Shown: positions 23,693 through 35,840 of the stretch, one piece after another
How positions within the stretch are numbered: position 1 is the stretch's first letter
Layout: every line of letters starts with the position of its first letter
From: Cinnamomum chago
Lineage: Eukaryota > Streptophyta > Magnoliopsida > Laurales > Lauraceae
Assembly (NCBI GenBank): GCA_038049695.1
Contig: CP142455.1
Coordinates: forward strand, 34,819,501-34,883,500
DNA length: 64,000 bases
Direction of reading: 5' to 3'
Translations under genes and position numbers: made by a program
Notes under the pieces: model-generated
Told to the model about the DNA's origin: nothing
The model's database searches: none
The model's input: only the letters and a program-made list of their open reading frames with translations

Positions 23693-24484
23693 TCATTCAT
23701 CAGACTTAGGCTCAAATTTTTCCAATTGCTCTCTATCTCTCAGGATGTAACACTTGCTACCAAATACTTTCAAATAACCCAAATTAGGTTTTCTTCCAAA
23801 ATAAAGTTCATAAGGGGTTTTGTTGGTATTTTTTGTTAGATAGACTCTGTTTATAAGATAACAAGCAGTGTTAATAGCTTCAACCCACAGAGTGCGAGAT
23901 AGATGCTTTTCATTTAGCATAGTCCTAGCCATTTCTTGAATCACTCTATTTCTCCTTTCAGCCACTCCATTTTGTTGAGGTGTTTTAGGAGCAGAGAATT
24001 GGTGATCAATGCCATGAGCATTACAAAATTTGGCAAATTTTTCATTTTCAAACTCACCTCCATGATCACTTCTAATCTTACGAATCTTGCAATCTTTTTC
24101 AACTTGAATCTTGTTGCAAATTCTAATGATATTTTCTACGGCATCTGATTTAGAATGAAGAAAAGCAGTCCATCCAAACCGAGAATAATAATCTATCATA
24201 ACTAGAATAAATTTCTTTCCTCCAATACTCTGCACAAGTGCAGGCCCTATCAAGTCCATATGGATTAATTCAAGAGGACACGAGGAAGATATATCCTTTA
24301 AACCTTTGAAGCTTTTCTTGATTTGTTTTCCTGGTTGACAGGCTTTACAGATATCATATTTTTCATCACTTAACTTAGGAATTCCTCTCACAATTTCATT
24401 CTTTGATAAGATCCTCATTAGCTTGAAGTTTATGTGGCCCAACCTTTGATGCCATAGGTAGTTTTCTTGATCTTTTGTTATCAA
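23693..24484 (-). pseudogene. Copia A integrase
   Basis: The gag-pre-integrase zinc region (YLWHQRLGHINFKLMRILS...CKACQPGKQ) is followed by the integrase core: ELIHMDLIGP, IDYYSRFGW, IRSDHGGEFEN and [17 protein letters not shown]. It ends in the Copia-typical KTPYELYFGRKPNLGYLKVFG stretch. The D, D and E segments of the retroviral integrase superfamily are recognisable. It lies between protease and reverse transcriptase, the Copia order. Confidence 0.9.
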
Positions 24485-24623
24485 GCACCTAGACTCATTT
24501 TCATCACTTTCTTCTATGATATAGATGTTTCCTTTGGTTCTAGAGCTTGTAAGAATGACTTGATTGGATTTATCATCAACAACTTTGCAAGATTGACTAT
24601 AAAAAATAACCTTGTTTCCTTTG

Positions 24624-25651
24624 TCACAAAGTTGACTTATGCTTCAATCCTTCCACTAGAAAAACATCATTCAAGTTTGGCATTTGATCTCCTTTAACAC
24701 ATCCTTTTCCAATTATTTGAGCTTTACTGTTATCTCCAAAGGATACATTTCCTCCATCATAATCCATAATCGAGCTGAATCTAGATTGGTCTCCTGTCAT
24801 ATGTTTGGAGCAACCACTATCTAAGAACCAGGTAGGATTTTCCTTAGCCTTCAAGGCAGTTTGAGCAAAAAGGCTCTCAAAAGTTCTATCTTTAATAATC
24901 CAACTAGTCAAAGGAGATTTAAGAGGAATGATCTTGGGAATAAACTTGAAAGGCACTCTAGTGGAATTTTCTAAAGACGTTCTAATTTTGTATGGGCAAT
25001 TAGGAACCAAATGCCCACTACGATTGCAAAAGTGGCAAATCCAACTAGAGGTATAGTTTTTCTCATTCATAGATATATGAAAGGTCCTAGTAAAACTTTG
25101 AAAGTCATTTTTGTTTTTGATAGAGGAACCTTCAAAACCTAACCCATTCTTGTCTCCAAAAATTTTATGCATACCCAACATTTGGTAAAACTTGTCATTA
25201 CCTAATGTGAATTTATCAACAACAAATTTTCCTTTAGTGAGGTTCATTTGAAGGGAGTTTGTTTCAAGTTGACTAGATTCAAGTTTGGATTGTAAATTAT
25301 GAATTTCCTTTTGAGCATGAGCAAGATTCTCATTTAATGTAATCATCTTTTGTTCTAGAGATTTTTTTTCATCTTTCATAATGATCACAAGCCTTTTGGT
25401 TTCTTCTTTCAAGATTTTGTTTTTCTTAATCAAGTTTTCCCAATTTTCATATAGTTCATCATAGGCTTGTTGAATTTCATTAATCTCATCATTTAATTGC
25501 TCTTTCCTAATGTTTCATCTATTAGAGTATTATGCTCATTGTTTTCTTCAATAGATGTAAAGAGAAGCCAATTAGGGGAATTTTCATCTTCATCATTTTG
25601 AGATTCATTATGATCACTATCTTCATCTTCTTCATCCCAAGTTATGTTTAG
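24624..25651 (-). pseudogene. Copia A gag C-terminal half and protease
   Basis: Reading leftward there is a strongly heptad-like coiled coil (about 25230-25500), a second zinc knuckle WICHFCNRSGHLVPNC (about 25010-25060), and the aspartic protease motif WFLDSGCSKHMTGD at about 24789-24830. A long coiled-coil gag and this GCSKHMTGD protease are typical of the SIRE lineage. The right edge is the shrunken solo LTR at 25652-25884. Confidence 0.85.
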
Positions 25652-25884
25652 TGAAAGTCCTGGGGATCCGAACCCTAGAGGGGGGGGGGGAGTTTGGATT
25701 CTAAAACCAATGCATCCAAGTTTAGAAACAAAACATGCATAAAACAATACTTTTACAAAACTTAAAAGCAATGCATGTATAAAACCAGATTTCAAGATTT
25801 TCTTAAAACAATGCATGAGTGTAAATCAAATGATGCTTGAATGATTATGCATCCATCAAATTGCAATCTACAAAATTCCTAACA
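25652..25884 (-). repeat. Shrunken solo LTR of the Copia A family
   Basis: Only 233 bp long, yet it starts TGAAAGTCC, keeps the CCCTAGAG plus 11-G run, then jumps to the last ~195 bp of the LTR (GAGTTTGGATTC..) and ends CCTAACA. It is flanked by a perfect 5-bp duplication TTTAG (25647-25651 and 25885-25889). Compared with copy A1 the middle ~1.5 kb (A1 577-2103) is absent. It lies in the gag of a Copia A element. Confidence 0.9.
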
Positions 25885-26753
25885 TTTAGAACCTTTTTAC
25901 CTTTCCTATCTCCTTTTTCAGATTCTTTGGGGGTAGAACAATTTTGAGCAATGTGACCAAACCCCTTGCAATTGTAACATTGAACATCCTTCTTAAGGGA
26001 TCCTTTGGAATTTCTTTGGAATCTAGGACTTTTAGATTCATCCAAATTTCTATTACTCTTGTTGTTTCTAAAGAATTTTTTAAATTTTTTAACAAACAAG
26101 GCATTGTCATCATCACTCTCATCATCACTTTCATTTTCCTTTAATTGAGATGAAAAAGCTACTCCTTTCTTTTTTCTAGGAACTTCTAGATCTAGTTCAT
26201 AGGTAAGAAGATTCCCACTTAGCTCTTCAAGTTTAATTTTGTCAACATTTTTGCTTTCCGCTACGGCTACAATCTTGCGTTTGAACCTTTTAGGAAAAGA
26301 TCTTAAAATTTTCCTCACAGCCTTGGATTCATCCATTTTCTCTCCTAGACCTATAAGAGAGTTGACAATCTCCATGAATTTTGAATAGAATTCATCAAAT
26401 GTTTCTTCCTCAAGCATCTTGATATCTTCAAATTTAGATGTCAACATTTGAATTTTAGCAGTCTTGACTTGATCCGTTCCTTCATGAGTAGTCTCTAAGG
26501 TATCCCAAACCTCCTTGGCCGTTTTGCAATTGACTACTCTATTAAACTCCTCTTGAGATAAGGCACAATACAAAGAGTTCTTTGCCTTAGCATTTAAATT
26601 AGCCCTATCCTTTTCTCCTTGAGTCCATTCTCTCTTAGGCTTTGGTTTAATGGAGATGACATATCCTTCCATGTCTTGCTCAATGATAGTAGGAGGATGA
26701 TAGCCTTCTTCTATAATATTCCAAACATCTAAGTTTTGAGATTCTAAGAACAC
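25885..26753 (-). pseudogene. Copia A gag, N-terminal half
   Basis: The - strand encodes a Copia gag (UBN2/DUF4219-like): FLESQNLDVWNIIEEGY, AKNSLYCALSQEEFNRV, AKEVWDTLETTHEGTDQVK, ILRSFPKRFKRKIVAV, and the CCHC zinc knuckle CYNCKGFGHIAQNC at about 25941-25982. It would form the particle that packages element RNA in the cytoplasm. It is interrupted on its C-terminal side by the 233-bp solo LTR. Confidence 0.88.
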
Positions 26754-26910
26754 TTACATTCTAATTTTCCAATAAGGATAATGTGTTCCATTGAACAAGG
26801 GTAGTCTATTTGTAGCATTCCCTTCTCCCAAATGAGTTTGCATAATGGCAACTAATGAAAACACTCTAGGATTCTCTCAAGGTTACTTAGACCTAGACAA
26901 GAGCACCTAG

Positions 26911-26924
26911 GCTCTTATACCAAT
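26911..26924 (-). promoter_or_regulatory. Copia A primer-binding site
   Basis: Immediately inside the 5' LTR edge (26925) the - strand reads ATTGGTATAAGAGC, one base from TGGTATCAGAGC, the complement of the initiator tRNA-Met 3' end used by most plant LTR elements. Confidence 0.85.
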
Positions 26925-27840
26925 TGAAAGTCCAGAACCGAACCCTAGAGGGGGGGGGGGGGGGTGAATAGAGTGCACTCAAACAACTAAGCCCAATTCT
27001 TTTGTGAACCAATATCAAGTAAGATAATAATTGATATAATCAAAATTGACATTGATAAGGAGACATTAAACATAAGAGCATCATCCACACAATCACCATA
27101 ACAAGCAATTTTATAGTGGTTCGGCCAAACAAGCCTACATCCACTCCCGGTACTCCTACCGGTATTCCTCTATCAATTTTAAGGTTTAGGCTAACCTCCA
27201 ACCTTACAACCACAAATGCTTTTTACTCAAGGCTAAGCATTAACCTATACAACCACATATGCTTTTCAATAGGCTAAGCATATACCTTTACAACAAGATT
27301 CTTAATCTCAAAAACTATGCCTAAACAAGCATACAATGAGATGCAAGTGAATACAATTAAATGCCTCTTAACATAGGCTGATATGAAAGTGATAATTTAA
27401 CTAAGACATATGCATGATAAATGCAAAGATCAATAAATGATACATATGCCTTTAAATCTACTTCCATCTCTTTTGAAAATCAAGGCTCATAAATGATTTG
27501 AGATAGAATGACTACACATGTTTTTGAAAGAGAACAATAAATGACTAACATGTGAGTTTTCTTAAACAAATGATGAAGTTAAAATGATAAACATATTTTA
27601 AAAACAAATCATGTTTAAACATTCAACATTTGAACACTTTTAATCATGCCTTTTAAGAAATCAAATATTTAAAGACAAGCATGAATAAAATAAGGATACG
27701 AGAAGCAAACCCAATGAAGAATCAAAGTTTTGTCATGATGATTTGCCCTCCTAGCTTCCCTCTAGCCTAGCATGGATGTCCCACCTTCCTTGGCCCTCAA
27801 AAGTCTCAAAAGTGTTGGCACAAATCCCAAGGAAGAATTC

Positions 27841-27848
27841 ATTTTATA
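27841..27848 (-). promoter_or_regulatory. Candidate TATA box of the Copia A 5' LTR
   Basis: The - strand reads TATAAAAT about 30 bp downstream of the GGTCGACC island (27879-28001) in the direction of transcription. The solo LTR at 57437-59388 has TATAAATA at the equivalent place. Confidence 0.55.
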
Positions 27849-27878
27849 GAGAAAACGAGCTCCAACGGATCTATTGTC

Positions 27879-28001
27879 GGTCGACCGACAAGAAGGGTTC
27901 GGTCGACCGACCCCCAACGATCACATTACAACGGCTATATTTTTGAAAATTTCAGACCGTTGAAAAAGGTGTCGGTTCACCAAACTGGAGTTCGGTCGAC
28001 C
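27879..28001. repeat. GGTCGACC palindrome island in the Copia A 5' LTR
   Basis: GGTCGACC lies at 27879-27886 (inside the 16-bp palindrome TGTCGGTCGACCGACA), 27901-27908 and 27994-28001, with further CCGAC/GTCGG half sites around them. Equivalent islands occur in copies A1 and A2. Confidence 0.85.
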
Positions 28002-28250
28002 GACAACTAACCGACACTCGACCGACAACCTGACCGACACTCCCTGATGCACTGTTTTTTACATTCCGGAATAGGAGCCGACAGGTGACCGCCAAGTACT
28101 CAGCTGACCGACCAATCCTGAATTTTTAAAGACTTAAAAATGAATTTAAAAAGGAATTTTTGGTCCTAGGGGTAAGGCTAGACTAAGGGCTAACATGTTT
28201 GATAAAAATACATTTTAAAGAGCAAATCAAAACATGTTTGAGCAAGAATT

Positions 28251-29288
28251 TGTTGGAAAATAGGTGGGTCATTCAGATAGGTTTCAAAAACTTTTGACCC
28301 ACTTGATGCAGGGATCAACTATCTAGAAGGCAACAAACCCAATCCAGGATGCAATTCCTCAAACCCATAAACCATGTACAGCAATATATCCTATCTAGAA
28401 GATAGAAAACAACACCTAAACATGCAACCACGAAATCCACAACATACAAGAATGTAGATTATACCTTTGAAGCTTAGTTGTGCTCTAATGGAGAATTTGA
28501 ATTCTTTCTTTGATGATGAACACCTTCACTAATCAAATCAGAATCTCCAACACCCTTTGATCTTCCACGCTATGACCCGTATCAGATTCTCTTTTCTCAA
28601 GAAGATGGTGGAATCTCCAAGAGAAAACCCTAAAGGAAACTAGAAGAGAAACTAGAAGAGGGAAAGACAGAGATGGACGTATGCAACTCTTGCACTAAGA
28701 GTCTTGGGCGTGAATTCCAAGATGGGATTATGCATGGGATCTCCAAGGGCTCCTCTCCTCCTTTTATAGCACTTAAGCAACCTCCTCTTACTAATTGAAA
28801 TAAAAGTCTTACTTCCACTACAATTAGTTGCTTACTAAATCACAATTAGAAGTCTTACTTCAAATATGATTAGTAACTTCCTCTTTTACTAATTAAAATA
28901 GAAGTCTCACTTCCATTAATAATTAGTAACTTACTATTACCACTATTAGAAGTCTCACTTCAAATAGAAATAGTAACTTTCTATTTCCTTTTAGAGTTCT
29001 ACTATAATTAGTATCTTTTTAATATCTTGGGCTAGCTTGGGGACCACTAGGGATTCCTTAGAAAGCTGGCTCCAACTGGGACACGCGACCCCACATCTCA
29101 TGTGCAAATCGGGGCCCACAGTTAATTACAAATAACTCCACTATATAAATGCAGTTGAACTCCAGTCTTAGGAATATATTACATCGAAGACCCTAAACTT
29201 CCCAATTACCACAAGTAAGCCCCTCCATCTATAGCCATGGATCAATTGGAACTGTCCACCAAATTAGATCCATATCTTATTATCCTTG
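28251..29288 (-). repeat. Copia B1 3' LTR, piece 1
   Basis: It matches 54067-55095 of the 5' LTR almost base for base. It ends at the Tekay-like insertion, with CCTTG (29284-29288) as the left copy of the target duplication. It includes the - strand TATAAAAG motif at 28761-28768. Confidence 0.92.
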
Positions 29289-32200
29289 TGTAAGATCCCG
29301 GTCCCACCTATAATATTTTATCATATTTTTATTAGATATTATTATTATTTTAATTAAATGTATTTTAGCTATTTAAGTGGGTAGGATTAAGTGGGGTACA
29401 CGATAGATTAGAAGCTTGGATCGGTGAGTTGGGTTGATGGGTAGATGACCTGACCCATAGTTTTGACCCAATGACTTAAGCCTAATAATACTCTTTTAAC
29501 CTAATCCCTCTTTTAATGAAACCACTTATCTCTCTCTGCAACTCCTCCCGTAACCCTTTTATCTTCTTCCTCTTTCAACTTCCCAAGCCATACCGGCTTT
29601 TGGATCCAGCCATCAGAATAAAGATCAGAGCATACCAGCATTCTTGGCTCAACCTTCTGATCTCAGGTAACCCTCTCCTCAAATCATTAGGAGTAGATCT
29701 GTACTTTTAGGTTATCTTCATATTCTTTCCAATGCTAGGTTTTGGATAGGAATACCATAGATCTGATCACCTGGGTATTTCTTTCCCATCTCTTATATCA
29801 GATTGCTGTTAGGATTGTGATTGAGCGCCGTAGTAATCTCGGATTGGGTTTTGGTGAAGATCTGTGCTTTTCTCTTCAACCCGGTAAAAAGGCAAGTACC
29901 TAATCATGATTTATAGATTTAATACTTGTTTTCTCCTTGATTTGCGTGCCAATGCATATAGAAACCCTTTGATGCCTTTTTTTTATGATGTTAATTGTTT
30001 CATCGATTTTTCGTATTTAATATAACCCTGTTTTCAATTTCTGCTGCCATTACCCAGTCCTATTTGGATTCCAAAATCTCTTTTTCATCTTCTGTAGAAT
30101 GGTGTTTAGGGATGTGAGACCACCATTCCAAGTGGCCTTGATGGGCGGCGGAACCACATAAGTCAAGGAGATGGGAGAGCCAAATCTGTAACAGGAAAAC
30201 GTAGCAGATTGGGGCTGATCCGTGTCTTGACCATGGAATCCAGGTGGGGCCACTTGATGCATGATCGGGTCCCCACATCTGATAGAGGACCCAGGGGCGA
30301 ACCTAATGGTGGTGGACCCGTGGCGATTGGGTCCCATCTGACCACTCATCTAAGGGTTTACACAGTCTGGGGCGTTAATCATCAGATGGGGTTTTATTTT
30401 GGATATTATGCAGTGGTGGGGTCCACTAGGTGATTTGATCACAAATCTAGTCCGCACATCCGTCCTTACATGGCTGGGCGACCTTGATGGTGTAGGTTGA
30501 TCTTGTCATGTGATCCGTGGGCCCATTTCCCAGAGGATCCAGATGCGCAGACGTTGAGCCATTTCGTTTCTGTGTGGGAAAGATTTCTACAGAAAGAAGG
30601 GATGGAAGAACAGGATAAAGGTAGAGGAGAGAGTGGACACTTTTTACAAAAAATTGAGGAGAGAGAGGACGGCTGTACACCTTGGATGGTACAGTGTTGT
30701 GTTCTTTTTCTTTATACTTATCTTGTGGAGGTCAAGGGTATGGCCTGATGATCCCATGTGTCTTGATTTATTTTTGAATAAAGAATAGGAGTTGTTTGAC
30801 TTAGTGCGATGTGCTGGGATAAAGTATCCCATGTGACCAAACAGGGGATCCGCTTCCGTACTATTGGAATGGTACTTTGCCCATTGGGTTTTAGAAATAA
30901 AATAAAGTCCTTGATTGTTTTACAAGCTTTAATGAAACCCTTTGACTTATTTTGAATGAGAACAATATTTTTGGATGGGTCCTTAGGTTTCCTAAAATTA
31001 TAAGTTAAGGACTGTTACTTCTATTATTATTTTCAAATTAATTTTAAAAGGTATCTTTGATTTTAATGTGTTAAAGTTATATGTTTGTACTTTATTAATT
31101 GGGTCATTGGACTGCATAAATACCGTCTGGGCAAACGGTATCTTACTAACATGGGGTTTAGTACTTTGTATGACCTCGTGGAAATCCTAATGAATTCGAG
31201 TTCAACCCATCTCTATTGGAAAACCCTTAAATGGGTCTATGCACTATTGATGGTAAAAGGGATGCGTTGATCTTATATTTATTAGAGATTTCTATGGTTG
31301 TGGGGTACGAGACCTTATGTTTGACCTTAGGATCGATTCGTATTTATGTATTAACCTTCGCATGCATTTCTATGTTGGTTTAGGATATGTACTCCTTTAG
31401 ATGCATACCCTATTGTTTATTATGGACTATGAAGTGGCTTGGCAAATTTTGTAATGATTATTTGATTATGATATGGGATGTGGAATGGCCAGCACTTTAC
31501 TTTGACTTAGGATTCTTGTGTCGGAGCTTTATTATTCAGGTCTATTATGCTTATATATTTATGTTTATGTGGGTCATTTTTGGACGACTGCAGCTCGATA
31601 TATGGACGGTTGATCACCGATGTGACCGGATCACTTATAATCCGCTTTGAATGTGAACAGGTTATCCTGATTTTTTTTAATTCGATCGGTTTATGACCAC
31701 CGACGTTATGGACGGGCTCTCCCGATTTATTTAGGGCTGACCACCCAAAACGGGGACACTTGTCTTCGTGTGAATTATATTGCTCCTTTTGTTTTAGTTG
31801 GATTAGGCTATATGTTCTTTCGTGTCAGTATTGCTGTCATTACTTCTATATGATCATTCTCGTTTATATTCTTCTCGTTGTTGTATTAAATTTCGAATTA
31901 TGATTATGTTCTTGTTGTTTACTTTGTAATATTTGGTGCATAGGTACCGAGCCCTACTTTACCCAGGAGACGGAGGAGGATCAAGCGTTTCAAACGTTTG
32001 AGTCAACTGATGAACCTGAGTGGGATGCCGGAGACGGTTTCAGAGCCGTCTGAGCCTGCATGAGAGTGAACGTCATCTTAGCAATTCGCTAGATCAACTT
32101 TCTTAATGATAAACATTTCTATAGTTATTGTTTTATTCTTTCTGCAACTTTAACATTTAATGTTTATTTGATTTTCGTGTTGGATCGTTTATGATCATTG

Positions 32201-32376
32201 AATACCAATTGAATAAGCTTCCGTTGCATTTAATGAAATATATTTTGACTCACCACAGGTTGAAAGAAATTTTTTATGGGTCCACTTTTGGAAGCTTGTG
32301 TTGTATTAAACACAGGAAATTTGAATTTGATTTAATTTTTCACGTTTTCCCAATTCTTATTTTGGGGGACGTGACA
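29289..32376 (+). repeat. Tekay-like 5' LTR
   Basis: It begins TGTAAGATCCCGGTCCCACC and ends GGGGGACGTGACA, directly before the primer-binding site. It is 3088 bp and about 99% identical to the 3' LTR. Short frames inside are duplicated identically in the other LTR and are not genes. Confidence 0.95.
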
Positions 32377-32391
32377 GTTGGTATCAGAGCC
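32377..32391 (+). promoter_or_regulatory. Tekay-like primer-binding site
   Basis: GTTGGTATCAGAGCC follows the 5' LTR directly; TGGTATCAGAGC is complementary to the initiator tRNA-Met 3' end. Confidence 0.92.
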
Positions 32392-32550
32392 CAGCACAAT
32401 TCTCGGATATTAAAAATGGATAGAAATAATAGGACGTGGTGAGGATTGCGAATTTCGTTAGACACGCTTTACATGTTAACTGTAAAGCTTATAGAATTAT
32501 TTGTTAGCTTGTTTCATAGAATCTAACCCATCATTATTTGATTGTAGACC

Positions 32551-33717
32551 ATGGCACAGCGTAATACTAGATCTGAGGACAAGGAACCTGGGAATGGATC
32601 CAATAATCCAGACGATCGTTTCACCCAACTCTTGCAAACTTTTCTGCAAGCTCAGACTACTCAAAATGAGCAGCAGAGAGCACGTGAGACCGAACAAGCT
32701 GCAGAGAAACAGCGAGAAAGGGAAGAACGAGCTGCTGAGAGAGCACAAGCAGACAGAGATAGAGCAGCATTTCAAGCTCAGATCTTAGCCTTGACAGATC
32801 GAGCAGCTCAGCCAGTGCAAGTGGTCATGCCTCCTAGGGCAGTAGATCAAAATGACCTCTATGAGAAATTTAGGAATAGGGTTCCTCCTGAGTTTCACGG
32901 GTCTGAAGATCCCATGGTAGCGGATGGTTTTATTGAACAGTTGGAGCAAATCTTTGCAGTCTTCAATTGCACTCAAAAGCAGAGAGTTAATTTGGCAGCT
33001 TACATGTTCAGAGGAATAGCTCTCCAATGGTGGAACTCAGTCAAAGAAGTAGTGCAAGCAGAGGTAGTGGCTGAAGAGAATGCATGGGAAACATTTACTA
33101 CGGAGTTTATGGATAAATTTATTCCCAAATATGTCAAGGACCAGTGGAAGAGGGATTTTCAAAACTTAGTGCAAGGTGACATGTCAGTGCAGCAGTATGA
33201 ACAGCAGTTCACAAGATTGGCTAAGTATGCACCTACACTAGTTGTTCCAGAGGAAGAGAAAATCAGGCGTTTTCTTGAAGGGTTATCAGCTGATATCTAC
33301 ATGATGATCGGAGATAATCAACGCCCGACATTCCAAGAGGCTGTGAAAAGTGCATATTGGGCTGAAGGTGCACTAAAGAAGAAGGCAGCAGAAAGGCATG
33401 TTAAATATCAGTAACATCAGTTGAGGCAATCTTCTAGCCAAGGCAACCCGAAGAAACAGAAGTTTCAAGGTCAACCCTCAGGTGGTCAGAGACAGCTGTG
33501 TGGACGATGTGGAAAGAACCATCCTACTGAGCAGTGCTACAGAGAGACAGGTGCATGTTTTCACTGTGGGCAGATGGGCCATCGAGTTCGCGATTGTCCC
33601 AATGGCGGTAGTCAGTTGCCAGTGTCCCAGCTAGTAGCTTATCGTGCTCCTGCACAGCAGCCTTGGAGGACAGCACCTCCGCAGGGACCACAGCAGATTC
33701 CTCGGGCACCACAATAG
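32551..33717 (+). pseudogene. Tekay-like gag with zinc knuckle
   Basis: It starts at ATG 32551 (MAQRNTRSEDKEPG). A Q/E/R-rich coiled-coil N-terminus is followed by the Ty3 gag core: RNRVPPEFHGSEDPMVADGF, LAAYMFRGIALQWWNSVK, FTTEFMDKFIPKYVKDQWK and LAKYAPTLVVPEEEKIRRFL. A CCHC knuckle CFHCGQMGHRVRDC lies at about 33556-33597. It is the structural protein of the particle. The stretch after it to about 33900 is proline- and glutamine-rich linker (PQQQRPV-type), broken in this copy. Confidence 0.9.
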
Positions 33718-33906
33718 CATATGTACCGAGCACCAGCCCCTCAGTATCAACAATATAGGGGTGCAGCGCCACAGCAGCAGAGGCCAGTCTTAGGGCAGCA
33801 GAGGCCAGTGCAAGGTAGGCCATTCCAGCCATAAAGGCAGCAGCAACTAGTGAATCAACCAAGAGCACCTAGGCCAGTGCAAGGGTAGCCGAACCAAGCT
33901 CAGCAG

Positions 33907-34440
33907 ATGGGCAGAGTATATGCAGTTACTCATGAGGATGCAGATGCTTCTGCAGACGTTGTGGAAGGTATTGTTCCCATTTCAGAGGTAGAAGCTAAGG
34001 CCATATTTGACTCTGGCTCTACACATTCCTTTGTTTCTCATGATTTTGCTAGACATATCAATGAGGCTGTAGTGAGATTAGATGTTGCTTTAGTAGTGGG
34101 TACCCCAGTGGGCAAGCAGGTTCGTTGCCACCAATATTTTCCGAGTACCCGAGTTCAAATTGGGGATTTCATCTTACCTGCAGACCTGATTCTTTTAACG
34201 ATGAAGGATTTCGATGTCATACTTGGTATGGACTGGCTAGCGACCTATAGAGCAGTGATGGACTGTTTTAATAAAACAATCAAGTTGTCATTGCATTCTG
34301 ACACCATTGAATTTGTTGGTCGGAGGAAACCAATTCGGACATGCAGGATCTCGACATTGAAAGCAAAAAGATTGTTGAAATCTGGATGTGAAGGATATTT
34401 GGCGTTTATCACGGAGGATAAACAGTCAAAAGGGGTGGAG
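33907..34440 (+). pseudogene. Tekay-like aspartic protease
   Basis: The motif AIFDSGSTHSFVSHDFAR (catalytic Asp codon near 34009) and the downstream DVILGMDWLATYRAVMDC are the two conserved blocks of plant Ty3/Gypsy proteases. It precedes reverse transcriptase, the Gypsy order. Confidence 0.9.
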
Positions 34441-35828
34441 GATATTCCAGTGGTCTGTGAGTTCCCGGATGTTTTTCCGAATGAAATTCCAGGCTTACCT
34501 CCAGTCAGGGAGATAGACTTTTCGATTGAATTGGTGCCAGGGACAGCTGCGATTTCTAAAGCTCCTTATAGAATGGCTCCAGCAGAACTCAGAGAGTTGA
34601 AAACTCAATTGCAGGATTTGTTGGACAAGGGGTTTGTGAGACCAAGTGTATCACCTTGGGGTGCACCGGTCCTATTTGTGAAGAAAAGGATGGATCTATG
34701 AGGATGTGCATAGATTATCGACAACTCAATCAGGTCACAATCAAGAACAAATATCCTCTCCCAAGGATTGATGAATTGTTTGATCAGCTTCACGGAGCTG
34801 AATATTTCTCAAAGATAGACTTAAGATCGGGATATCATCAGCTCAGAGTTCGAGATCAGGACATTCAGAAGACAACATTCAGGACCAGATATGGCCACTA
34901 CGAGTTTTTGGTAATGCCATTTGGGCTAACCAATGCTCCAGGAGTATTTATGGCCTTGATGAATAAGATATTTGCTCCATTTCTCGACCAGTTTATCGTT
35001 GTTTTTATAGACGACGTGTTAGTATATTCTCGGTCTCGAGAAGATCATGAGCAGCATTTGAGGTCAGCATTGCAGACTTTGAGAGAACATCAACTCTATG
35101 CCAAGTTGAGTAAATGTGAATTTTGGCTTCAGCAAGTAATTTTCTTGGGACACATCATCAGCAAGGAAGGTTTGGCGGTTGATCCAGGAAAGATTGAGGC
35201 AGTGGTCAAGTGGCAGAGACCCATGTCAGTAACAGAGATTCGTAGTTTCTTGGGTTTAGCAGGTTACTACAGGAGATTTGTGAAAGGATTTTCATCCATT
35301 GCTTCTCAATTGACCAGATTAACATGAAAAGATGTACCGTTCGTGTGGACTGACGAATGTGAAGCAAGTTTTCAGGAGTTAAAGAATAGATTGACTACAG
35401 CTCCAGTGCTCACATTACCTTTGGAGAATGGTAAATTTGTTATTTATACAGATGCCTCGAAGGTTGGATTGGGTTGTGTGCTTATGCAGGATGGAAAAGT
35501 AGTGGCTTATGGCTCTAGACAATTGAAAGAGCATGAGAAAAAGTATGCCACACATGATTTGGAACTAGCCGCAGTAGTCATGGCATTGAAGATGTGGCGT
35601 CACTATCTCTACGGTGAGAAGTTTGAAATTCATTCAGACCATAGAAGTCTTCAATTTTTGTTCACTCAGCCTGAAGTGAATATGAGACAGACCCGGTGGA
35701 TGGAATACATGAAGGATTTTGATTTTCCAATCAAATATCATCCCGGGAAAGCCAATGTAGTGGCTGATGCATTGAGTCGAAGAGCAGCAACTAATGCATG
35801 TTTGAGAGCAGAATGGTCTTGGGCATAA
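34441..35828 (+). pseudogene. Tekay-like reverse transcriptase and RNase H
   Basis: RT blocks in order: [75 protein letters not shown], the FIDDVLVYS catalytic box at about 35004-35030, and [20 protein letters not shown]. RNase H follows with [39 protein letters not shown] and [12 protein letters not shown]. Domain spacing is that of a full-length chromovirus. It is a defective copy. Confidence 0.92.
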
Positions 35829-35840
35829 ATTTTCCTTGAT

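Larger units (their letters stand above)
26925..28250 (-). repeat. Copia A 5' LTR, first part
   Basis: It starts TGAAAGTCCAGAACCG with a 15-G run and carries two AGGCTAAGCAT units (27215-27300), a candidate TATA box (27841-27848, - strand) and three GGTCGACC palindromes (27879-28001). It is cut at 28250 by Copia B1, whose GAATT duplication occupies 28246-28250, and resumes at 55834. The combined length is about 1.46 kb, shorter than the two long solo copies mainly because of repeat-number differences. Confidence 0.9.

Noticed and set aside
29516-32442. Small host genes suggested by frames of 60-99 codons
   Set aside because: Every frame recurs at the matching place in the other Tekay-like LTR (37596-40476); they are LTR sequence.
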